Part shown: positions 1-7,817 of the stretch, piece by piece
How the letters are laid out: every line of letters begins with the position of its first letter
Position numbering within the stretch: the first letter of the stretch is position 1
Assembly (NCBI GenBank): GCA_029931905.1
Contig: JAOZRH010000025.1
Coordinates: 1-19,691 of the forward strand
Source: Fidelibacterota bacterium
Lineage (GTDB): Bacteria > Fidelibacterota > Fidelibacteria > Fidelibacterales > Fidelibacteraceae
DNA length: 19,691 nucleotides
Direction of reading: 5' to 3'
The notes under the pieces: generated by a model
What the model was told of the DNA's origin: nothing
Database searches by the model: none
Seen by the model: the letters and a program-made list of their open reading frames with translations, nothing else
Translations under genes and position numbers: made by a program

Positions 1-606
1 ATCTTCCAAATTCATATAATCAATGTGATATTTTAGACTAATACGCTGATCAACCTGAGGTAACGACTTTATTTTATCTTTTAGCTCTGGTTGTCCAACA
101 AGAATAATTGTTACAACCGAAACATTATCATATACAATATTAGTAAGATCTTTTAATGCATCTAAAACTGATTTACTAATTTTCTGTGCCTCATCAAGAA
201 TAATAACAACCTTCTTATCAAATGGAATTATTTTACTTTCAAGATATTCTTTAAAAATATTGTATAATTTGTATTTTGTTTGTGGTAATTCAGATGCATT
301 ATAATGGCATAATTGGCTAATAATATCAGAAAGAATATCAACAAAACTAAAATCTGCAGTTTCCATAACGGCATACTCATAATTCATAGCATCATCAACT
401 ATAGTATCAATAAAAACATTTCGCGTCATTGTCTTTCCAGCACCAATTTCACCAGTCAACAATCCCATTCCCATATTTTTAGATTCTACAACATAATTTA
501 ATCGATCCAATGCTTCTTGATGGTGTAAACTTTTATAAAAATATTTAGACTCTGCGTTTTCTCTAAATGCATATTCATCTAACATCCAATATTGATAAGA
601 TTCCAT
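1..606 (-). CDS. ExeA/GspA-type AAA ATPase (C-terminus outside window)
   Basis: I translated this open frame by hand; it starts at ATG 606-604 and stays open to the window edge (202 codons seen). The N-terminus has the F-Y-x-S-x-x-H-x-E-A-L pattern typical of ExeA/GspA-like ATPases (residues 23-33). A Walker A motif GEIGAGKT lies at residues 52-59, a Walker B VVIILDEAQ at about 133-141, and a sensor-like LVGQPEL follows. ExeA-family proteins are ATPases that help assemble type II secretion or pilus machinery at the inner membrane, often with a C-terminal peptidoglycan-binding or membrane part, which is not visible here. TniB-type transposition ATPases share the fold, but no transposase is nearby. 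A good Shine-Dalgarno AAAGGAGAG precedes the start. The gene lies about 200 bases downstream of hslV on the same strand and may have its own promoter. Confidence 0.85.
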   Translation of the reverse strand, partial: MESYQYWMLDEYAFRENAESKYFYKSLHHQEALDRLNYVVESKNMGMGLLTGEIGAGKTMTRNVFIDTIVDDAMNYEYAVMETADFSFVDILSDIISQLCHYNASELPQTKYKLYNIFKEYLESKIIPFDKKVVIILDEAQKISKSVLDALKDLTNIVYDNVSVVTIILVGQPELKDKIKSLPQVDQRISLKYHIDYMNLED

Positions 607-813
607 CTCTCTCCTTTAAACAACGATTACTAAAAAGATTTGAATTATTCCTTCTTTGATTTTATTGTTTTTTCCCATTAACCCTATTTTATTTTCTCCA
701 GTTTGACTTTCTTTTAAGCATATGATATAACAACATTATTCTATGATATAATACTATTTAATATAATATGAATATTTCTTATACTAAACAAGTAAAAAAA
801 TCATTTATTCTGT
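607..813. other. Intergenic gap between hslV and the ExeA-like gene
   Basis: About 200 bases of very AT-rich sequence without a credible open frame, RNA gene or GC-rich hairpin. It holds the Shine-Dalgarno of the downstream ATPase gene and presumably its promoter, but I cannot fix -35/-10 boxes. A 10-base direct repeat TATGATATAA occurs at 721-730 and 742-751, 21 bases apart. Confidence 0.4.
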
Positions 814-1350
814 TTATTCTAACTCCAAAGTTACGATATTTGTATTAGTATAAATACATATAGAACCCGCTATTTCTAAAGATAATTTAGCAATTTTACA
901 GGCATTTAGTTTTGTATTCTGTTTTAATGCTCTTGCAGCAGCTAAAGCATAAGGTCCTCCAGAACCAATTGCATAAATATCATCATCTGCATCTATCACA
1001 TCACCTGTACCACTAATTATATAGCCAGCGTTACCATCCATAACAATTAAAAGTGCTTCTAATTTTCTAAGATATTTATCTGATCGCCAATCTTTAGCTA
1101 ATTCTACCGCCGATCTTGTTAAGTCGCCTTTAAATTCATTTAGTTTTTTTTCAAACTTCTCAAATAATGTAAATGCGTCTGCACTTGAACCAGCAAATCC
1201 AGCTAATATTTTATCATTATATATTTTTCTAACTTTTTTGGCACCAGATTTCATAACTGTATTTCCCATTGTTACTTGTCCATCTCCGGCAATCGCCACT
1301 TTTCCATTCAATCGAATTCCTAACACTGTTGTGCTTCTTATTTTCTCCAT
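814..1350 (-). CDS. hslV: ATP-dependent protease proteolytic subunit HslV
   Basis: HslV (ClpQ) is the threonine peptidase of the cytoplasmic HslUV complex, a double hexamer that degrades proteins unfolded by the HslU ATPase. The 178-residue length is normal. Taking T7 as the catalytic Thr1, the family residues fall exactly into place: D23 (D17), K39 (K33) and S130 (S124) in IGSGG. The first six residues MEKIRS would then be a propeptide. Because residue 2 is Glu, removal of Met alone would not expose the Thr, so autocleavage before T7 is inferred. The gene begins 2 bases after rpoN ends, so the two are probably co-transcribed and coupled. The usual partner hslU is not next to it: downstream lies an ExeA-like gene, so hslU must be elsewhere if present. 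Confidence 0.96.
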   Translation of the reverse strand: MEKIRSTTVLGIRLNGKVAIAGDGQVTMGNTVMKSGAKKVRKIYNDKILAGFAGSSADAFTLFEKFEKKLNEFKGDLTRSAVELAKDWRSDKYLRKLEALLIVMDGNAGYIISGTGDVIDADDDIYAIGSGGPYALAAARALKQNTKLNACKIAKLSLEIAGSICIYTNTNIVTLELE

Positions 1351-1352
1351 AA

Positions 1353-2747
1353 TTAAATTTCCCGTCTTAATTTTGCATTTTGTATATTCATTATTTTACG
1401 ATATTTTGATATTGTTCTTCTTGCGACATTGTATCCATTGTCTCCCATTATTATTGCCAAATCTTCATCCTTTAATGGTGACTTCTTATTTTCATTTGAT
1501 ATTATCTCTTTTAATTTTTCCATAATTTTATTACGAGATACAAAATTACCATCTTTTTTTTGAAGCCCTTCTGTAAAAAAATATTTTAATTCATAAAGTC
1601 CTATTGGTGTTTGTACATATTTACCGTTAGTAACTCGCGATACCGTAGATATATCCATCTCAATTTTCTCGGCAATATCACTTAATTTCATTGGCTTTAA
1701 GTTTTCACCCTGCCCCATAAAAAAATCTTTTTGCTCTTCAATTATAGCATTCATTACTTTAAGCATAGTGTTTCTTCGTTGAAGTATGGATTCAATAAAC
1801 CAAGAAGCGGAATTTAATTTGCTTTTTAAATATTCTGCCGTATTCTTATCTAATTTATCCCTGTTCACAAGCATTTCTTGGTATTTTTTTGAAAGATGTA
1901 ATTCCGGTATATGCGAATCGTTGTGTCTGGTTACAAACTCACCATTTACTTTTGTAACAATCAAATCGGGTAAAATATAATGATTTGAAAATTCACTATC
2001 AATATATCCGGGTTTTGGATTTAATTTTCCTATCGTATCTTTTGCATATTTCATCTCTTCTTTTGAAATCCTCAATGATTTCATGATTTTTTCGTAATCA
2101 TGATTAGCAAATTCATCAAAATAATTTTTAATGATTTCCGCAACAAATGGTTTTTCACCTCTCTCGGTAATTTGTAACAATAAACATTCTTGTAAATTTC
2201 TAGAACCAATGCCGATTGGATCTAATTTTTGAACAATACTCAAAACTTTTTTAATTGTCTTTACAGGAATATCTAATTTATATGCAATATTTTCTGGTGG
2301 TGTTGATAAATAACCAGATTCATCTAAATCACCAATTAATTCTTCTGCAATTTGTATTTCATCATCATCTAAGCCAGCCCTATATATTTGATCTAATAAG
2401 TCATCAATAAAATATTTCTTTTCTGCTTGAATAATATGTTTTTCTGTTGCACTTGCATCATAAGTTGAAACTGGTTTAAAATCATTTGAACCTTCGGAAC
2501 TATAAATATCTTCCCAATTAAAAAATTGTTCTTCATCTTTACCTATTCCATCGTCATCTTTTTTTACTTTACTCTCATCTTGTTTAGATTTTGTTGCATC
2601 ATAATCAATTTCTAAAACAGGATTTTCTTCCAATTCATTTTCAATTGCTTCTTCTAAACGATATGTTGGCAATTGAACCAATTTAGCAAAAATAATTTGT
2701 TTTGGTAATAACTTTTGTGTTTGAATCTGTTTTTGGGTTAATTTCAT
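1353..2747 (-). CDS. rpoN: RNA polymerase sigma-54 factor
   Basis: Sigma-54 directs RNA polymerase to -24/-12 promoters and needs AAA+ activators to open them. All three regions are visible in 464 residues, a normal length. Region I is Gln/Leu rich (LTQKQIQTQKLLPKQ near the start), followed by an acidic Lys/Asp/Glu-rich region II (about 50-80), then the core-binding domain. The helix-turn-helix with STVSRVTNGKYVQTP lies before the end, and the RpoN box ARRTISKYRKI is at about 442-452. It sits 30 bases after lptB, and hslV follows 2 bases later, so it belongs to the LPS-export transcript. The lptB-rpoN linkage is widespread in Gram-negative bacteria. I found no convincing -24/-12 site in any intergenic gap of this window, so its targets are elsewhere. 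Confidence 0.97.
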   Translation of the reverse strand: MKLTQKQIQTQKLLPKQIIFAKLVQLPTYRLEEAIENELEENPVLEIDYDATKSKQDESKVKKDDDGIGKDEEQFFNWEDIYSSEGSNDFKPVSTYDASATEKHIIQAEKKYFIDDLLDQIYRAGLDDDEIQIAEELIGDLDESGYLSTPPENIAYKLDIPVKTIKKVLSIVQKLDPIGIGSRNLQECLLLQITERGEKPFVAEIIKNYFDEFANHDYEKIMKSLRISKEEMKYAKDTIGKLNPKPGYIDSEFSNHYILPDLIVTKVNGEFVTRHNDSHIPELHLSKKYQEMLVNRDKLDKNTAEYLKSKLNSASWFIESILQRRNTMLKVMNAIIEEQKDFFMGQGENLKPMKLSDIAEKIEMDISTVSRVTNGKYVQTPIGLYELKYFFTEGLQKKDGNFVSRNKIMEKLKEIISNENKKSPLKDEDLAIIMGDNGYNVARRTISKYRKIMNIQNAKLRREI

Positions 2748-2777
2748 TTTATTTAATTTTGTTTTTTTCTTTTATTA

Positions 2778-3509
2778 TCAATATCTATCCAAAGTAAATT
2801 TTTCACCAAGATATAATCGTTTTGCATCTGGATCATTTGCCAAAAATTCAGCAGTTCCTTCCTTAAGGATCTTACCCTCAAACAACAAATACGATCTATC
2901 CGTTATTGATAATGTTTCATGAACATTATGATCAGTAATAAAAACACCAATTCCCTTCTTTTTTAAATCTTTGATTATCATTTGAATATCTTCAACAGCG
3001 ATTGGATCAATACCTGCAAAGGGTTCATCAAGTAAAATGAAATTTGGTTTTGAAGCTAATATTCTGGCAATTTCTGTTCGTCTTCTTTCGCCACCACTAA
3101 GAGTAACTGCAATACTTTTTCTAATTTTAGTAATTTTAAATTCTTCTAATAATCTATCGGTCTCTTCTTGTATCTCTTTTTTGGAAAGCTTCATCATTTC
3201 TAAAATCAATTTTAAATTGTTTTCAACTGTTAATTTACGAAACACTGACGATTCTTGAGCCAAATAGCCAACCCCCAATTGTGCACGACGATACATCGCA
3301 ACATTTGTTATTTTTTTATCATCTAAATATATATCACCAGAATTTGGTCTAATCATTCCAGTAATCATATAAAAAGTTGTTGTTTTCCCAGCGCCATTAG
3401 GTCCCAATAATCCAACAATTTCACCTTGATTGGCTTCAATACAAACATCGTTAACGACATTTCTCTTCCCATATGTTTTTACTAAATTATTTGCTTTTAA
3501 AATTGCCAT
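2778..3509 (-). CDS. lptB: LPS export ABC transporter ATPase LptB
   Basis: LptB is the cytoplasmic ATPase that powers the LptFG/LptC bridge, extracting LPS from the inner membrane. At 243 residues it is family length and complete: Walker A GPNGAGKT at 36-43, Q-loop Gln 85, signature LSGGE at 137-141, Walker B with D161-E162 in FILLDEPFAG, and H-loop His 194 in ITDHNV. The sequence around the Q-loop and the GIDPIAVEDIQ segment are typical of LptB rather than of amino-acid or multidrug ATPases. It follows lptC by 22 bases and precedes rpoN, the classic arrangement. The membrane partners lptF and lptG, and lptA and lptD, are not in this window. A weak AGCAGAA stretch is the only ribosome-binding candidate. 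Confidence 0.97.
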   Translation of the reverse strand: MAILKANNLVKTYGKRNVVNDVCIEANQGEIVGLLGPNGAGKTTTFYMITGMIRPNSGDIYLDDKKITNVAMYRRAQLGVGYLAQESSVFRKLTVENNLKLILEMMKLSKKEIQEETDRLLEEFKITKIRKSIAVTLSGGERRRTEIARILASKPNFILLDEPFAGIDPIAVEDIQMIIKDLKKKGIGVFITDHNVHETLSITDRSYLLFEGKILKEGTAEFLANDPDAKRLYLGEKFTLDRY

Positions 3510-3531
3510 TTGTTCTGCTTTTTTTTAAATG

Positions 3532-4092
3532 TTAATCTTTCAAATTTTTATTTTTATTAATTTTTCGCATTGTTTTACCATGTGGGTTTGTAATCGTCCA
3601 ATTTTCTATTTTTACATCGCTCGTGAATCCAGTTCCATAAAGGGTATCGTTAGCCGAATATAATTCGATTTCACCTTCTGTAAAAATTCTTTCGTCATCA
3701 CTATAATAAACCAATTCGTCTGTATGCATCACATAGCCTGTGTCAGAAATTAAAACAACATTCCCAATCGCTCTTAAATTTTGTGTTTTTTCATTAATTA
3801 CAGCACTATCACTTATAAGAATTGAGGCATGTACACCCTGTTTATTATAAAAATCCACCCCAACAGAATCGCCCAACAAAATATCACCAGAACTTTCGTG
3901 TTTAAGCAAATGTCCCGAAAATATATCTGCTTTTTTTATTCCACCACTTGAAATAGATGTAGTTGAATTCCAACTTTCTTGATCGGGAATATTAGCATCA
4001 TTTACATACTTTTCCTGTGCAATTTCTGTACAAGAATAAAATATTAATATAACAATTATTGTAGAATATTTTAAATAACGATTTGTATGCAT
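3532..4092 (-). CDS. lptC: LPS export periplasmic protein LptC (lipoprotein form)
   Basis: LptC receives LPS from LptB2FG and passes it to the periplasmic bridge. The protein has a short charged N-terminus and a hydrophobic stretch ending in the lipobox-like FYSC, so it is probably a lipoprotein rather than anchored by a single membrane helix as in E. coli. The LPDQESWNS-like segment (here IPDQESWNS), the INEKTQNLRAIGNVVLIS motif and a C-terminal DTLYGTGFTSD motif match the LptC family; the repeated beta pattern fits the jelly-roll of Lpt proteins. I chose ATG at 4092; a TTG two codons upstream (4098) would add two residues, and neither has a good Shine-Dalgarno. The gene lies between a GyrI-like lipoprotein and lptB in the same transcript. 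Confidence 0.88.
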   Translation of the reverse strand: MHTNRYLKYSTIIVILIFYSCTEIAQEKYVNDANIPDQESWNSTTSISSGGIKKADIFSGHLLKHESSGDILLGDSVGVDFYNKQGVHASILISDSAVINEKTQNLRAIGNVVLISDTGYVMHTDELVYYSDDERIFTEGEIELYSANDTLYGTGFTSDVKIENWTITNPHGKTMRKINKNKNLKD

Positions 4093-4107
4093 AAACAAAA
4101 ATATTTT

Positions 4108-4791
4108 TTATAATGAATTTTTCTTTTTTTCTTTCAAACTATCAGTAGAATCATTTTTTAACGAATCCTGAATTATTGTGTCATCTTTTTTAACAGAATA
4201 ACGAATAATTGTATAGTATTCTTCTGGATCACCATCAAGAAAAAAACCGGGACCCCTCAAAAATTCTTCTTCATATCCTAAAACTATAGAATAACCACAA
4301 TCCTTAATGTATTTTTCTAATTTACCAATGGATTCCTTTTCTGTTTCGTAAGAACCAATGTGTAAAATTTTCGCTGTTGTACCATAATGCCATTGTTCTA
4401 ATTTCACTTCGGGATTTTCTTTGCGAATAATTTCCGGAATAGAATCAACACTTGAAGGAACTGGTACTCCAAAATGAACCAAACAATTTGATGGATCTTC
4501 AACATCTTTTATTACCCATCTAACCCTTAATGAACTAATTTCATCAATGCTTGGATTATTTCTTTTAATTGTTTGAAATGTTTTGAATAATGTTTTAAAA
4601 ACATCACCAACAACTTGCTGTGGATTACCACTTTTTGTTATTACTAACAATTTCAAAGAATCTTCCTCCACAATAGTTGGATCAACTAAATAATTATATT
4701 CCTCTAAATCAGGATAACAAGACAAAAATAAAACAACCATTAGCAAAAGTGATAATATTTTATAAATCGTTTTTCGTTTTTTAATTTCCAT
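4108..4791 (-). CDS. Lipoprotein with GyrI-like (SOUL/SHS2-type) ligand-binding domain
   Basis: The 227-residue protein has a basic N-terminus, a hydrophobic run and a lipobox-like FLSC with Cys 25, so export and lipidation are likely. Residues about 45-205 resemble the GyrI-like small-molecule-binding domain: the pattern AKILHIGSYETEKESIGKL, then EEFLRGPGFFLDGDPEEY and a final TIIRYSV strand are typical of the second half of that fold. The tail is Lys/Asp/Ser rich and probably disordered. GyrI-like domains usually occur in cytoplasmic regulators or alone and bind small hydrophobic ligands, so one on a lipoprotein is uncommon. Its ATG overlaps the kdsD stop by one base (TAATG), and lptC follows 15 bases later. 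This suggests a role in the envelope, perhaps linked to LPS, but its function is not known. Confidence 0.75.
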   Translation of the reverse strand: MEIKKRKTIYKILSLLLMVVLFLSCYPDLEEYNYLVDPTIVEEDSLKLLVITKSGNPQQVVGDVFKTLFKTFQTIKRNNPSIDEISSLRVRWVIKDVEDPSNCLVHFGVPVPSSVDSIPEIIRKENPEVKLEQWHYGTTAKILHIGSYETEKESIGKLEKYIKDCGYSIVLGYEEEFLRGPGFFLDGDPEEYYTIIRYSVKKDDTIIQDSLKNDSTDSLKEKKKNSL

Positions 4792-5762
4792 TAATTTATA
4801 CCCACCTTTAAAATATCATGAATGTGAATAATTCCAACAGGAATCATTGAGTTTTTATTTTCAATTACAAAAAGAGATGTTATATTATATTTTTCCATAA
4901 CCGTTAACGCATCAATTGCTAATAGATTTTTATCAATAGTTTTTGGATTTTTTACCATTATTTTATCTGTATTCTCTTGGAAAATATTATTAAATTTTTC
5001 TATTCCTCTACGCAAATCTCCATCAGTTACAATACCAACTAATTTTTTTTCATCATCAACAATCCCAACAACTCCTAATTTCTTACTAGTCATCTCCATT
5101 ATCAATTTTTTCGTTGATTGGTTTACATTAACCAATGGAATCATTTTTTCTTTATGCATTATATCGTTTACAGTAAGCAATAATTTTTTACCCAATAAAC
5201 CACCAGGATGTCGTAAAGCAAAATCTTCTTTTTTGAATTTTTTTTCTTCCAATAATGCAATTGCGATTGCATCTCCAATTACTAATGTGGCTGTAGTGCT
5301 TGAAGTAGGTGCTAAATCAAGTGGACAAGCTTCCTTTTCCACACTAACATCAATCAAATAATCGCTTTGTTTTGCAATAGTTGAATTCATATTCCCTACT
5401 AACGAAATTATTTTTACACCCAATTTTTTTACTGCTGGAATTAAATTAATAATTTCTTCGGATTCACCACTATTTGAAATTAAAATAATAATATCCGTCG
5501 ATGTAACCACTCCAATATCACCATGTATGGCTTCTGAAGGATGTAAAAAATATGACGGTGTTCCCGTACTAGAGAGAGTAGATGAAATTTTTCTCCCAAT
5601 GTGCCCAGATTTTCCAATACCAATAATCACAACTTTCCCCGAACACTGTAAAATCGCATTTATGACATCTTCAAAATTATTATCTAAACGAGGCAGTAAT
5701 TCCCTTAAAGCTTCAATTTCATTAACAATTGCTTTTTTGGCTATATTTATTAAATCACTCAT
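4791..5762 (-). CDS. kdsD: D-arabinose 5-phosphate isomerase KdsD
   Basis: KdsD converts D-ribulose 5-phosphate to D-arabinose 5-phosphate, the first committed step of Kdo synthesis, in the cytoplasm. The 323 residues comprise an N-terminal SIS sugar-isomerase domain (roughly 30-175) with GIGKSGHIGRKISSTLSSTG, HPSEAIHGDIGVV, SNSGES and the family hallmark LAPTSSTTA, followed by two CBS domains (roughly 200-320) ending in GIIHIHDILK. The start ATG directly abuts the kdsC stop codon, and the stop overlaps the next start by one base, so translation is coupled through the unit. A purine-rich AAGAAAAG lies upstream within kdsC. The related GutQ isomerase has the same architecture, but kdsC and lpt neighbours favour KdsD. 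Confidence 0.96.
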   Translation of the reverse strand: MSDLINIAKKAIVNEIEALRELLPRLDNNFEDVINAILQCSGKVVIIGIGKSGHIGRKISSTLSSTGTPSYFLHPSEAIHGDIGVVTSTDIIILISNSGESEEIINLIPAVKKLGVKIISLVGNMNSTIAKQSDYLIDVSVEKEACPLDLAPTSSTTATLVIGDAIAIALLEEKKFKKEDFALRHPGGLLGKKLLLTVNDIMHKEKMIPLVNVNQSTKKLIMEMTSKKLGVVGIVDDEKKLVGIVTDGDLRRGIEKFNNIFQENTDKIMVKNPKTIDKNLLAIDALTVMEKYNITSLFVIENKNSMIPVGIIHIHDILKVGIN

Positions 5763-6320
5763 CTATTTTGTCTTTTCTTTATAACGATTTCTTAAATTAT
5801 CTAATGCCAATTCAAACCTATTTTGTGTTTTTAATATCAATTCAATAATTTCCCTAACGGCACCATCTCCACCTTTTGCATTCGTAACATAATCAACAAT
5901 CTCTTTTATTTCAGATCTTGCATTTGGCACAGAAAAAGAAACGCCCGCTTTTAATAACAATGGCTCATCTATCAAATCGTCTCCAACATAGGCAACATTT
6001 TCATCTAACACATCAAATTTTTTTAATATTTCTTCATATGGTTCCATCTTATTCAAACAACCTTGATATACCAAAGAATCAGGAATGCTTAACTCACGAC
6101 ATCTTCTTGTTGTTGATTCTGATGCTCTTCCTGAAATTATTGCAATCGGTAAATCAGCATATCTTGCAGTAACAATCGCAGCACCATCAGAAGCATGAAA
6201 TCGTTTGAATTCGCCAGTATCGCCAACATAATAGGAACCATCTGTATGAATTCCATCCATATCTGTAATCAGAATTTTAACTTTTTTTATTTTATATATT
6301 AATTTTTCACTAATATTCAT
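5763..6320 (-). CDS. kdsC: Kdo-8-phosphate phosphatase KdsC
   Basis: KdsC removes the phosphate from 3-deoxy-D-manno-octulosonate 8-phosphate to give free Kdo. It is a small HAD phosphatase without a large cap, active as a tetramer. Motif I reads ITDMDGIHTDG (the two catalytic Asp in DMD), motif II is IISGR, and motif IV is YVGDDLID; the C-terminal segment PNARSEIKEIVDYVT...GGDGAVREI is characteristic of KdsC. The His in motif I after DGI, where most relatives have Leu or Phe, is a small oddity. I chose ATG 6320 (185 residues), because a likely promoter would put the transcript start at about 6340, leaving no leader for the alternative ATG at 6338, which also lacks a Shine-Dalgarno. It is the first gene of the Kdo/Lpt transcript. 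Confidence 0.95.
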   Translation of the reverse strand: MNISEKLIYKIKKVKILITDMDGIHTDGSYYVGDTGEFKRFHASDGAAIVTARYADLPIAIISGRASESTTRRCRELSIPDSLVYQGCLNKMEPYEEILKKFDVLDENVAYVGDDLIDEPLLLKAGVSFSVPNARSEIKEIVDYVTNAKGGDGAVREIIELILKTQNRFELALDNLRNRYKEKTK

Positions 6321-6346
6321 AATTCTTTTCTTATTCATAATACAAT

Positions 6347-6375
6347 AAGATATATTAAAATTATTAAATTATCAA
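6347..6375 (-). promoter_or_regulatory. Probable sigma-70 promoter of the kdsC-lpt-rpoN transcript
   Basis: On the minus strand a -35 box TTGATA (6375-6370, 5 of 6 to consensus) is followed after exactly 17 bases by TATCTT (6352-6347, 4 of 6). Transcription would begin near 6340, giving a leader of about 20 bases to the ATG at 6320. The surrounding DNA is so AT-rich that chance matches are easy; the position is the main support. Confidence 0.35.
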
Positions 6376-6572
6376 GTGAAAACAACATTCTGTAAAAAAC
6401 ACCGTAAAACAACACGCTACAACAATTTCACCAATATAAAACATTCAAGAATCATATTCTGTCTGCAAATGATTTGTACTATCAATTTCTACATCTTTAA
6501 TGTTGTAATATCTATATATTATTTTTATTTTATTGCCATATAATTATAAAACAAAAAGGATTGCACTTTAAG
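6376..6572. promoter_or_regulatory. Divergent intergenic region, kdsC / M16 peptidase
   Basis: The remainder of the divergent spacer has no open frame or RNA gene that I can recognise. A TATAAT lies at 6539-6544 on the plus strand, in the right place to serve the peptidase gene, but no -35 match stands 16-18 bases upstream. AAAAAGGA (6553-6560) is the ribosome-binding candidate for that gene. Confidence 0.3.
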
Positions 6573-7811
6573 ATGGAACAAAATATCAAAAAAACAACCT
6601 TATCAAATGGAATAACCGTTCTTACTGAAACTGTAAATTCGACCCGTTCTGCTTCTGTGGGAATTTTTATTAAAGTTGGAGGTCGCGACGAAAATATCAA
6701 ATCAATGGGAACTGCACATTTTTTAGAACACATGGCGTTTAAAGGAACAAAAACTCGTTCAGCGAAAGATATTGTAGAAGAAATTGAATCGAGGGGTGGA
6801 TCTATTAATGCCTTTACAAGCAAGGAAATAACAGGATATTACACAAAAGTTTTGGACACAAACATTAAAAATGGTATTGAAATATTAATTGATATCATTA
6901 AAAATTCAACTTATCTAGAAAAGGAAATCGAAAAAGAAAAAACTGTAGTAATAGAAGAATATAATAGCTTCTTAGATTCACCAAACGAGGTCGCATATGA
7001 TGGATTTTGTAAACAAATGTATCCCAATCATCCACTTGGATTTAACATTTTAGGCAACAAAGAAACAATTAATTCATTTAATCAAAATAAAATTAAAAAG
7101 TTTGTGAAGAACAACTATACTCCAGAAAATATTATAATTGCGTGTGCAGGAAACATTTCACATTTAGATTTTTTACAACATGTAAAATTGCAACTAAATG
7201 ACTATAATATAAAAAACAATAATTCAATAGAGATAGAATTAACAAAACCAACAACCAAAAAAATAGTAAATACAGCCGATATTTCACAAACTCACTATTT
7301 TTTGGGAAGACGAGCGTATTCATATAGATACAAAAATAAATATACTTATAAAATATTAAATGCCCTACTATCCGCAGGAATGGGATCACGATTATTCCAA
7401 AATATTCGAGAGAAATATGGCTTCGTTTATAGCATTTACTCCTTCGCCAATTCATATAAAGATACTGGTCTGTTTGGCGTTTATGTTGGAACAGATAAAA
7501 AGAAAATAGATGATATTAACGAATTGATTTGGAATGAATTTAATGATATAAAAAATAATTCTATGTCTAAAACAGAATTAAACAAAATTAAAAAACAATA
7601 TGAAGGTGCCTTAGTATTTGGTTTGGAAGGTATGTTAAGCAGAATGGAGCAAATGGTACATACAGAAATTCAAACAGGAGAAATTGTTAAAATAGATAAA
7701 ATATTGTCTTCATTAGAAAAAGTTACCTTAAATGACATACAAACAATGGCAAACGAATTATTTAATGAAAAAGATTTCCATTATCATATATTAACGCCAA
7801 ATAAAGATTAA
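6573..7811 (+). CDS. M16-family zinc metallopeptidase (processing-peptidase-like)
   Basis: The protein (412 residues) carries the inverted zinc motif H49-F-L-E52-H53 with the third ligand E129, exactly 76 residues after H53, in IEEYNS. The R/Y-rich segment of the second half (GMGSRLFQNIREKYGFVYS) is the M16 C-terminal homology region, which closes the clam-shell chamber. Such single-chain bacterial peptidases resemble mitochondrial processing peptidase beta and YmxG; natural substrates are mostly unknown, with cleavage of peptides in the cytoplasm or envelope. No signal peptide is visible, so a cytoplasmic site is likely. I chose ATG 6573, which gives the usual N-terminus KKTTLSNGITVLTE; a TTG at 6561 lies directly against the Shine-Dalgarno and is less likely. 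The deacetylase gene follows 6 bases downstream. Confidence 0.94.
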   Translation: MEQNIKKTTLSNGITVLTETVNSTRSASVGIFIKVGGRDENIKSMGTAHFLEHMAFKGTKTRSAKDIVEEIESRGGSINAFTSKEITGYYTKVLDTNIKNGIEILIDIIKNSTYLEKEIEKEKTVVIEEYNSFLDSPNEVAYDGFCKQMYPNHPLGFNILGNKETINSFNQNKIKKFVKNNYTPENIIIACAGNISHLDFLQHVKLQLNDYNIKNNNSIEIELTKPTTKKIVNTADISQTHYFLGRRAYSYRYKNKYTYKILNALLSAGMGSRLFQNIREKYGFVYSIYSFANSYKDTGLFGVYVGTDKKKIDDINELIWNEFNDIKNNSMSKTELNKIKKQYEGALVFGLEGMLSRMEQMVHTEIQTGEIVKIDKILSSLEKVTLNDIQTMANELFNEKDFHYHILTPNKD

Positions 7812-7817
7812 CCGATT

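Noticed and set aside
721..751. Direct repeat TATGATATAA twice, 21 bases apart, as an operator or promoter pair
   Set aside because: The words are pure A/T apart from one G, the region is extremely AT-rich, and no regulator or transcript start can be tied to them.
1231..1260. Sigma-54-like TGGCAC in hslV, considered as a -24/-12 promoter
   Set aside because: It lies inside a conserved coding region, on the antisense strand, and the -12 TTGC element is missing.
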